From Saxidomus purpurata (taxonomy: Eukaryota > Mollusca > Bivalvia > Venerida > Veneridae), in NCBI GenBank assembly GCA_022818135.1, contig JAFMSR010000015.1, positions 27,761,074-27,825,073 on the forward strand: a stretch of 64,000 bases of DNA, given 5' to 3'. The position numbers were made by a program, and so were the translations under genes. Of the stretch, positions 37,701-49,900 are shown one piece after another; within the stretch, counting starts at the first letter, position 1, and every line of letters starts with the position of its first letter. The notes under the pieces were generated by a model. That model ran no database searches, had not been told where the DNA came from, and worked only from the letters and a program-made list of their open reading frames with translations.

Positions 37701-40700
37701 TCTGCTATGTGAAACTGAGAGACGTTATGCGGTTTCGTTGTTAGACCAAAACTGAATATTAGCCAACTTATGCATACATTTGCCCATTAATTTAGTCCAA
37801 GTGCCACTATTGGAATAGGTGTGCCTGTATTATCTTTAGGCGCATTGATGACAGTTTTTAGCATCCTTACAAAAAATTGTAAAAAGATTGAAATAGAAAC
37901 GTGATCAGCCGTAAACGTCCCCTTTTAATGTGATCCTTTTGTGTTTCTTGATAATCGCTTGTTTTGATCCATAGTATAGTTTGAGACGTAGGAACTAGTT
38001 GTAAAACTCATTTTTATAAAAAAAAGTGCAAATATTTCAAACTGCAATGCTGTTACCAGTACACGTTGAACTGCCGTAATCGTACACGATGCAGCACTGT
38101 GACCGTTAACAATTTATCATATGGATGTTTAGAAAGTCGTGATTGAAAACGTTTACGTTTCCCCCCTAACTAACCGTGTCCAGTACTGCGGGGTATGCAC
38201 TGCATTTATGAAAGAAGTACATACTTCTTACCTGAACATTAAGGTGCTCCGCCCTGCTGCTGACAGGAAGACTGAGTTTAGCAATGCCGGACTCATCAAA
38301 GGAAATAGTATGGTCCTTTCCTGATATGTAGTGCATATAAAGCCAAGTATAGTTATTTCCATATTGATAACAAGTTTGCAATTCTGATACTATGATGTAT
38401 GAGGAAACATATAAATTCCCCTTTTTGCCAATGGGCTCATCTCCACGTCCAATGAATACCTGAAAATGGATTCATTACTCATTTAAAATTCATCAGTATT
38501 TATCCCTAGCAACAATCAAATAACACTGGTTTGGTAAGTTGTGGTATTGAGTCTGATACATGTATCATAGGACATCTACTTATGAGGTGTTGTGAAATTG
38601 TCAAAATATATTTATTGTAATATGCACTGTAATATAAGTTCAGAGGTTTACTGCGCAAGAACTGTTCATCATTGATTATTGCAATATCTCATTCAATTGT
38701 AAGTCTTCCATAAGACTAAGTGTCATCTGTACAAAATATCAAAGTACATTGAGTTTTCCTCTGTGCTTTAATTTGTGAAAAAGAGCAACGAAAGTCTAAA
38801 ATAAGTTGCACGAAATATACATAATTAGTTTACATCATTTTGACAATCATTGATATTCGTGTAACGATTAACCGGTTATCCGACCGAGCGAACGATTAAC
38901 AGGTTACGAAATCGGTAACCGGTTATCAAAACAAATATGTATATGACAAAAAGAGAGAAAATTGCAATAAAATGAATATATGTATTGAAAAATTATTGCT
39001 TGTTTATTTCTATCACCGACCTTTAACACGTTGCAACGCGGTGCGTGGAGATAAAAAAGTTGTGATAAGTGTCAATATGTTAATTGACAACAGAGTTTGT
39101 TTTGACCACGCATAGCTTTGTTGACTTTAGAATAATTGTTAACCTGTGATACGAAAGAAAAGTTCATCATTCATTTCTAAATATTAGTATAAAATATGAT
39201 TCATTCTATCACAACTATAAATGCAGACATAATCTTACATAATTGTAGCCTTTAACTTATCATTTAAAATGCAAAATATCACAAAATCAAAAATATCACA
39301 AAATCTGGACATTTTGTGTAATTAACTGCAATTAAGTGCCCTTTTGAGGTCAAAAATACAGAAACGACAACATGTAGATTTTATACATGTTTTAACAATA
39401 AGTATTTAAATACCCTAAGTGTTATTCTATGTCTTTTGTATTATATAAAAACTATGACTGATCGCCTTTAGATGGATCTACTTAAGTTACATATATCTAA
39501 GATTTGAAACGGTCCAATCCTTGTTCTGTATAGATGCACCAAATATATTATTTAGAAATATATGTACATTTATATATTTCTGTAAATGTGTCGTGCCATA
39601 TTGCAACATAGTATTGTTATTGTGAAAACTATGTATTGCTGCTATGATCATGGGCCGTAAATGGCTTATCTCGTAATAAAGTATTTATTTTTAATAAATA
39701 TATATATTTATTTATAAAGCATACACAGTCGTCATTCTAAGGTTCTGTCTTCATACCAGGGCTCAGAAAATAATATTTGAGTTAAATGTCTTAATTTGCA
39801 AGTAAATTGGATGCACATATGAACAAAACTCAACATTTCATATGCAACAGCTGGTTTGTTATTTTTAGTTTCCTATTGAGATTTCACTTAAATGATCGCA
39901 CATATAGTTGCACGTTTAACACCTACGTCATGAATACAAGTGTAGTGTAAATTTTGCTTACGTTTGTTTCATAGGTCATGCCAGGAATAAAGCTATCTTT
40001 ATAATCCAATTTTCTGATAGTAACAGGCGGAAGTTCCTTGTCGAATGTGAAGGTGAGCTCTCGTTCCGTTATCACTGCCATTGTAGTTGCATGATCAACA
40101 ACCGTTGCTCTCACATTAATCTTCGAGTGGACTTTTAAAGTACTGGTAATCTTGGACATCGGTATAGTAAATCTGGCAGTACCTTGTATCTAGAAAGATG
40201 ACATCTCGAATGGTATCAGTAATATGTAAACCAAAATTAGAATTTGTTAAAATCAGTAACCAGTAACAGATCAGCATTTTTGTCTCACAGTTTACGTTTT
40301 TAAAGTCGCTTTTTATATGTCAAATTTATTAAAATGAAATCTGCACCGATTGGAAACCCCTGTATATGTATTTAAATAAAAGGGTGAAAATAATGTGCAG
40401 CCCGATCCGACTGAATCTAGATCTGGCATCTACCACTGCACATGTTTCGGTAATGCAAGATTAACAATACTAGTAGTGTGGTCGGCATATCATTCAATAG
40501 CATTTTCTTTTACCTCTTTCGAAAGCTGAAAATGATGCCAAGAATTTTCTTCATTATATATCAGCAATGTACAGTTTCCCAGAACGTCAGCGTTAAATGT
40601 AAATCTGAAAAGAAACAAAGTAAAGCCAACTGACTACCTATTTTGATAACTTACACGATGCTGTATATAAAAGATAAGTGAAGGTTTAATTTAACTCATT

Positions 40701-40901
40701 ATGCTGCAACATTAAGTATCAGCAACTAGGCTTAACCGGTTTAAGCTCCCCATTGGTGTTTTTGCCACTGACCGTTCCAAGGCGGTGCCCCACTGTGTTC
40801 CTTTAATTGTTCGTTTTGTCCTCGTGTGTTTGCTTTGTATGCTAGTGTGTGTTGGTAGTGTATATGTGTGTGTGTGTACTGATTGTGTGTGTGTGTCTGT
40901 G

Positions 40902-40939
<38 letters not shown>

Positions 40940-43900
40940 GGTGGTGTGCACTTCTGGGTGCTGTGGGGCTTGTTTTGGGGGCTGCGTTTTTGGTACGTGG
41001 CATTCCCTGTTTGATATTATTTTTGTTTTTGTGAGTTAGTACCCCTGTCTGGGGCTTTATCGTACCAATCCATTGATCACTAACTTAAAAACTTTACAAC
41101 ATGTTTGAGCCTGATTACAGTTATAGAGTCAACAACCAAGATTCTAATACTCGACCGGTAAAGCAATAATATGTCACTAATTCTGGTCTAAGTATTAATG
41201 CAACATAAGTAGAAAAGATCTATGACTGGTCTATAGCAGCCATGTATTAATACCCCTTCCGTTCCAGAAACTACGGTTAACATACATATATGGCGATCCA
41301 TTATATACACAAGAGGGACGAGATGGCCCTATATCGCTCACCTGAGTACTTGACCTACTCAGGACCCAGTGTGACCAAATTTCAATCTTAAACTATATAT
41401 CATAAACTGAAACATTCTGTTTGATCTTGACATGATAAATATTCTGACCAATCTACTTGATGATTGGCTATAAAATCATAAAATTTGACTACTAAAGTAT
41501 TCACAAGGCTTTTCTTGGATTTGATTTGGTGATCATGTTTTTTTATCCCAGGTGACCCACATTCAATCTTGACCTAGAAATCATTAATGCAAACACTCTG
41601 GCCAAATTTCAAGACAAGTTGGTACTAATTGTAATTGTGTACAGAATGTTTAAAAAATTCATTTGATTAATTCTAGTGAGCTAGGTTTTGACCCAAAATG
41701 AACCAGATTCCAACTTGACCTAGAAATCATTGAGACAAACATTTTGACCATTTTCATGATAATTTGTTAATAAATGTGGTCACTAGAATGTTAACATGGT
41801 TTTTCTCTTTGATTTGACCGTGTGACCTAGGTTTTGACCCCAGGTGACCCAGATACGAACTTGGCTTAGAAATCATTGATAGATATTCTGACAATTTTTA
41901 GTGAAGATTGGATATCAAATGTGACCTCTTGAGTGTTAACAAGGCAAGTGTGAACGGACAGATAGACGACGGGCATCAAGCGATCAACAATAAACAGGAC
42001 ATTCAATTATTTTACTTCGATTAATTTTGGCAAGATACTCATTATCATTGTGTATTGGTCTTGCAATGCCGACACCTGAAATCTGATTAAATGGGCACTC
42101 CCTACATCTTGCAGATTATATTCTCGAAATATAGATGATGTGTTCAGTGAACGTAAAATGATAAATAAACACAATTTCAAAGAACCTATGGCGAAAAATG
42201 CCTCATTTTACCACAATTATTCAATATAGAGGCTTTCTGTAATAAATCGCATCACCCATTTATTGTACAACAACAACTCTACATAGATTATTGAATGGTT
42301 TACGGTACTGCAGTATATTTTAAACCGCTGATTTTATCGATAATGACTGGGAATGCACAGCTTAAACTTTTAGTTTAAGTTATGATACTTCCAAAGATTC
42401 TATTATTAATGTTTTGGAGGTTATTAAGCTTTGCATCAGTTATAGGGTATGTCCCTTTAAATGCTATAAATAGTCTGACTTTATGCATGCAATTAGCTTA
42501 ATGGATTTCGAGGATAATTTCAAAAGGCTTTAATTTTGTATATCCGCAATAGATAGACGGTAAATTACTGCTTGAAATAGAAATGGTATTTCCGGAAAGT
42601 ACGCTGTCCTTGTATCTATTTGACCTATATGATTCGGAACTGACAGCATGTCTCTTCAGTATAATTAGATAGGTAACTATTAACGAACACTGCTTTGCAT
42701 TTATTTTAGATATATTCATCTATTGCACAATACTGGAAAAAATCCAGTTGGAGGCTAAAGCGAGACGGTATTTTACAAACGTGATTCTAATTACTTTGTC
42801 TTGATATACATGGATAGTACAAATTATTATAAACCGGTAAAAGGGACTCGAATCAACAGAATTCGAGGAGAAATACCCTTTTCGTGTTTTGCATGTTGTT
42901 CTTATTTACATGTTACACTGCTATTATATACCTGCCAAAACTGTTTCGTGAGAAGCATATGTGTTATCATGTTTGCGTTATAATTCATTTCCTAATGTTA
43001 CAAGTAGTAAATAGGTAGTAAGCAATGTTCAGCAAAATCAAACATTGTTATATTCTTTTAATTTATTATGTACATGTATTATATTTCTGTGTCGATGATA
43101 GTGTATGCGTTACATATATCCATTCAGATTCCATTTGTTGTTTTCATTTCCAGTGCAAAAAAAATGCAGAAGACAAATTTTACGAATAACAAATAATTTG
43201 TTGGGTGCAATCAGATCAAAATTAAAAAATGACATCTGAGGGATTTCTTTTTTCATACACTAACTATCTATTTCAATTATGGTGTTTTCTATTTCTATGC
43301 CTTAAATTACCGCAAACTATGTAAGGTTATATGAAACAACTTTCAAGTTATTGTAAAAATAACGTTTAATAAATGAGTGCTCTTGCAATGTTACCAGAAT
43401 ATATTTTTTAACTTTAAGCGATCATTGCTATGACACACTTACCTTGCCTTGATGTCGATTGGTAATGATGACTGCGTTGTTTTGACTACATCTGGAAACT
43501 TTATGTCGACGAGAAACTTTGGCAGAACTGCAATATTCAATGATTTATAAAAACGAACATTGAAATATGCATGCATACTATTGATTAATATGCATGTTTT
43601 AATCCATTACTGATGTTCATTTTTGGAAATGCTTAGACTGATAGAGAAGCAGAATCAAAATAGATTAGATTTTAACAAAGGCTCATAAAATTGCATACAT
43701 ATGTCATGATATATTTACATTTATTACATGTTACGGTAACTAATGAAAAACCGCGTTTTAGTAATGAAGTATTTTCATATTGTATCTGTCAGTATGTGAT
43801 GATATATGGGTAAATCTCAGACAAGTATATAGGTCTGTCGGACTACTTTGTGGTACATGTACATAGCTTAAAACGTTCCTTCTTTCAATTAGATGTTTTA

Positions 43901-46900
43901 AACTATTTTCCGCACCATTAACCAAACAATGTTGCAGTTTTGGGCAACTGTATATTGCATTTATTTTTTTAATTAACTTCAAATGGTCTGTTGTACTGCC
44001 AGTTCGGTGCACATATACTTTATAACGTGTGTACGTACTGTAATCATAAACTTCAAAAGCTTTGGATGTTGATGTCCCCTGGAATTAAATTAAAAGAATG
44101 TGAATGAACGGATAACAAAAATACATACTAAACTATTTTGCATAAATGTTTGTTTTTTGTTTTACTGTAATATATTAGTCAATTATATGCAAATTTCTTT
44201 TCTGCTGTAGATTTCAATAAATATCACAAATTAAAACTACCCTAGCCTGAACAACTATGACCCATTCCCCAAAGACTGGTTCATTGCTAAGCTGAAAGCT
44301 TCCTGAAAGTACACCATTAGTCACTGTTTGAGGTCCGATGACATCTATTTTGTTGCCTTTTCCGTCCTGAAAAGAAGCAATTATATCTAAAAGACTGCCC
44401 TATTAAAGCACTCACGAAAGATATATAGTGATACAACCGTACATTTTTCTTTTTCTATGAAGTAATTTAAAGAAATTATTTTAACCTACGAGTAATTAAC
44501 GTAATATAATTCCTAATATTTCTTCTCAATTAAAAGTGAATCTGTAACACATTCCTCGGACAAGACTTCAAGTTATTAGCAGTATGTATTTGTAAACGCC
44601 TAGTATATGAAAAACGTGTTAATACATTTCAGGTTTTGCACCCGCATTCGCCAGATACATTGTATAATTATTTTTTTTGCCTTCAATATAACAGGTCTGG
44701 GTTCGATTATTCCCTTGCACGCGTAAAAGCCTACATGTGAGTTTCAAAATAGCCGAAATGTTTGCTTTGGAGAATTTACTAAATTAAGTAATACGGTACA
44801 AGTTATTCACATGTTCGTAGGTAACAGTAATAAATAACAGTTGGGCAGATGGACGGACGAATAAACTCTTTTACTGCTGTTGTTGTTGTTGATATAATAA
44901 TGTAGAACGATGAGATGACGCCAATAGCACAGCCTCCGTAGACATACTTCTGACAATAGTTGTTGTTTTGCCACTTTGTGAAGCCCTAGTAACAAAAGCG
45001 GTGTAGTACCGGTGCATGACCTCCGAGACATGACAAGGAAATCTCTTTGAAAATGGGCATTTACCTTGATAGTTATTGTTGCTTCCCCTTGATAGTTCAG
45101 AAGGTTTGGCAGGATGAATGCAGCTCGAAATTTTACTGAATTGTTGAAAAACATATGAAAATACACAGTGGGAATAAAACACACAAAATGTTATCATTTC
45201 AAACCTTTACCAACGACCTATGCACATTATTTTCATCAAAAGTGTTTTATACCATTTCCATAGATCAGACATAAAATGATACTCCGATTCAACGACATTT
45301 AAATTACAAAGTTTACAACGTCTTTTATTCCTTTCAATGTTTGTATATCTACCAGTTTCAATTTCTAAATAATGAAAACATAGTTTAAACCTCGAAAAAG
45401 CTTTTCTAACTACAGTATTATTAACAACATTTATGTATTTTTCATATTTGAATTCACATTTGAACAATTTGTAATAACATAACTTTGGCTGATTACCTAT
45501 GGCTATATTCCAACTTTGTTTATAGTTATCGTTAATTCGTTGTTTAAACAAATGTAACTAATTAACAGTAACATTAAAAGTATTCCATGTATTATTGAAA
45601 CCTAGGTTATCTAAAAGAAATTCACAGGCGTGCACAGGCTTTTACGTTCATATAAATAGCTTTATCATCTTTAGCATTTTACTACTTACTACTCATCATG
45701 TTTTACATTATCAAAGGCTTTGTCATAGTCAATAAAAGTCCAATACAGTTTTGATTTGTAAAATAACACCTTCTGAATAATACTACGCAATACAAATATA
45801 AAATCCGTTGTGCTATGATTACTTCTAAAACCAAATTGCGTTTCATTATAAACATTTTCATTTTCGCACCATGCATTTATTCTATTACGTAGAGTAAGAG
45901 AAGATATGTTGATAAGTGTAATACCACGATAATAAGATGGATCAGCTCGATCCCCTTTCTTGAAAACAGGCAAAATCATACATGTAGTCTAGTTTTCACC
46001 TTTATCGTAAATATGATAAAATATCTGTACTAAATACGGCGCAATAAGATAATAACTATTAATAAAAACATCTGCAACATTCTTCGTAATATCGGCACAT
46101 TTATGTCTTTTAAAATAGTTTTTCCTGTTACTTCAATCGAAAACGAACAGTCCAGCAAATCAATATTAAAATCTTCGTCTCTGTGTACATAATATTCGGC
46201 AGTAAAAGTTGTTTACCTGTCTGTCCTGCAGAGTAGCGTGATTTGTCCGTTTGAATAAATACAAAAAGACTTTTCTCCTCATAGTGAATTTTTGATTCAT
46301 TGTAGAAAACCAGTCCTCCAGAACCGGAAACGCTTAGTTTGTAATGTGATGGAAGCAGATTGACTGGAACCTGTATTTGTGAAAGCCTATGTATTATTAT
46401 AGTGAGCATTACAATCTGAATGAAATATTCATGTTGAATTGAAGACATAATTGTTTCCCATATAAAAGGCGTTTTGTATGCACGCGTGCATACTATATTT
46501 AAATTAGAAAAGTTATATTTATCATTATTCTTATTTAAGGGGGGTCACTGGTGAGATTTTGGATTTTTGCACTTCCGGAAATTTACATCTGTTATATTTA
46601 AAAAATGATAAGTTAACTGGAAAAAACAATTATGTAGTAGTAAACTTAGGCACAATAGGAATACTTTAGTGTAAAAAAAATGAACATTTTTAGGAAAAAA
46701 TATTTTGACCTTACATTTTGTGACTAAATTGACAAATTTTGTCAAATGCCAAAATGGGGGTAGGGGTACAAAAATAGTCATTTCTCAAAAACCGTTTAAG
46801 ATATTTACTTAATTCAAACTGTTTTACAAGAAGAATTGTTAGGATATAAAAAATCATTAATAACTAGTTCCTTTTACAGATTTTTGTTACAGACCTATGC

Positions 46901-49900
46901 CGTTATATCTCAAAGCTCGTCGAAATCTAAAAAAACACTATTTTTGTTAGTTTTTATTGAATTTCTTTCTTATATGCACATTGACCCCCATTTTTTATTT
47001 TTGCATTCTAAAGCAAAGGTATTAATCAAATTGTAGGCAAAATATCTGAAAAACCTTGTTATTCCTTTGTCATGAAATATTCATTAATCAAAAATTGAAA
47101 AAATGAATTTTAGTAAAGTGGGTGGGGTAATAATAAGGAGCGTAATATTTATTCAGATGATGATAGAAATACCACTATCGCTAATTTTTCATCCTAAAGT
47201 ATGACATACTACATAAAAATTGATACCTATTCTGAAACATACACCACATACATAAACGTTTACAATACGAAAATTCTAGCTAATTCTGCATTAAGCACCT
47301 TATCTGATAGTGTATCTCTAAAGCTTAATATTGCGAAAAAGTTAAATCATTGACCCATCATTATTGTTCCAGAAATTAACTAGCAATATGTTAGTCTCCA
47401 TAAAAAACAGGGTCAATAAAATTTCTTATTATTTTGAATTTCAGCAGTGACCCCCCTTAAAGATAATAACGAAACGGAACGCTTATTTCAGGGCTAATTG
47501 CGAACGCTTCGGTAAGTATAGCAATGTGAGGTAGTGCTAGTGCTTAGTAGCGTAAGTACAAAATAAAACTTATACATGTACAACGTCCTGAACTTATGTA
47601 AACAATATTTTTCTAACTACGCAAATAGTATTTTTTTCAGTTGCGATGTTTTAGTTTTTGTATGTCGTTGTATGGTTGATTGATTGCTTGTTAACCTTCG
47701 AAGTATTTTGTTCTACTTACATCTACATTTATTGTCTCTGGGCCTCCTGAAATATAGACAGATCATGTTTACGTGTAATGCCGCTTTTTATCTCCAAATC
47801 GGTTTGATCTGATTTCTGAACTACGTTTAATCTTAAAGATAACAAGCACTATAACAAGATAATTATCTTCTAGTTATCTTAGGTCTTTGTACTTACCATT
47901 ACCTTTGTATTTACCTCAAACCCCCTTTTCTGTGATTCTTTTGTATAGAATTTTAAAAGTTATTTGTAACGTAACTCTGAAACAAGAACTTACAGTTTTC
48001 ATATTTTTACCACCTTTTCGTTAACCTTACCATATCTCAAACCTTTTTAATCATTAACAATCACTGCATATTTCAAACATCGTGGTTTTACAAATAGCTC
48101 TATCAATATCACAGCAATATACTGCTACAAATCACTTGCTTATGTATACATCATACAACAAATAGAGAAATACATGACCTACAGGGACATCAACCCGCCC
48201 ATGCTCGTCAAACTCAGAAATATTAGCTGAAGGTACGGTTTAAAAATCCTGCCTCTTTCCAAGGAGGCGAAATATTTGTAACAAAGGAAGTGTAGCAGAT
48301 GCATTATTCACAAAGGTTACTAGTTACGTTCACAGTTTTCTGATCCACACTAACAAACGAATACCTCTTATTTCAAGAAAACAACCTTCTCTTGAAAATT
48401 GTGTACAAGAAACCCATGCCAACTCTCCATATTACACTGATTTTAACTTGTCAAGTGCACGTACTTGCAAATCAACACCAGTTATATATCACAGGCGGAC
48501 AGGGCGGCTCGATGTCCCTCGTTACGGAAGCAATATACAGACCTACATAAAAACTAACTTGGAGTAATTTTGCAAACTATGATAATAATTACCATTCTGA
48601 ACAGACATGGTTGTCCTTACAACTTCTGAGTTATTTTCAGCATATTTCAGACTTGCAACAACGTCAACATCTCCACTGGAACTTGCAAAATGAACACGGA
48701 TGTTCAGTGGAACTCCAGGAATCAGGGAATTTGGAAAAGATGCCACGTAAGTTCTAAAACGAATAAACTTATTATGAACAAAATATGTACCTTCATCCAA
48801 CAAAGAATTAAATGTTTAAAATACCGTCTGTTAAAACAGGAGAACTCAGTGTAAATGGGTACAACCATATACTATGCAGTTTGAAGGCCTTATGAACCCC
48901 ATAAACCTTAAATATCTTTAAAGTAATTCACTAAATTAATGTAATCGAAATTTTGTACAATCTTTTAAAACAACCTTACCAACTTATATATATTTAATCC
49001 AAAATTCCAAGCCTTGAAGGACGCTATATACACATGGGTTAGTGTAGTGACCAGAACAGCAAAGTTCATCAAATAGTTTAAATATAACTGTACATTCCGT
49101 AGCACATCACTGCCCATTTTCAGTTTATGATGAGGCCCAGACATGAATATTACTTATACATGTAATCTAAATGTTATATTTTGTTTTCTCATTGTATTGT
49201 ACCATTGATCATTTTAACTAAAACTAATTTGATAGGACCACAGAGATTTTGTAAATATCGGTCTCTTGTTAACGGTGTTGGAGCTATAAAACCATGCATA
49301 TATCCAAGGTGTTCACGGATTGCTGTATGTCTTCAACTAAATCAAGTATTAGACTTAAGTGCATAGACCCACATGTACAAATTAAGATATACATACATTC
49401 TTATTATGATAACATGAAAACAAGCAAAGATTAAAATCAAGCAAAACGGGTAGTGTACGTGAAATAAGACGTGATATATAAGATATTGAATATATTCTCT
49501 TTTATATTATCTTCAAAAAGGCCTCAAATATATCCTTTGCAGTTAAATCGAGAATAGGTCAACGTTTACCGTAAAATCCAAGCAGTGTTTTTACAAGCAC
49601 AATAGGCATACGTCTAGATCCATGCCCGTAATGGATTGATTTACTCCCATGTTTTTCTAAGCTTGAAATTAATATACATTGCTGTCAGCACCAAATGGCA
49701 ACCCATTTAACAAGTCAATCAAAAAAAATTCAAATTTATACACAGAGTTAGTAAGAGTGATTCAGTGCACTGTGCAAAATTTATTGAAATTGCATTAATA
49801 TTTTAAGAGATATCTAAGGTTAATGGGGGTGCACATGGAGCTCTAACTGCCTATACAACTTTATTAGCTCGCATATTATTTGTTCAAACTAGGTTGTGAT

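Noticed and set aside
40712..41039. Cys/Val-rich and Thr/His-rich ORFs
   Set aside because: They are frames through a (GT)n microsatellite.
44807..45197. 125- and 108-residue minus-strand ORFs around TEP exon 5
   Set aside because: Only 45,065-45,135 is coding; the rest is intron read-through, including a short (TTG)n run.
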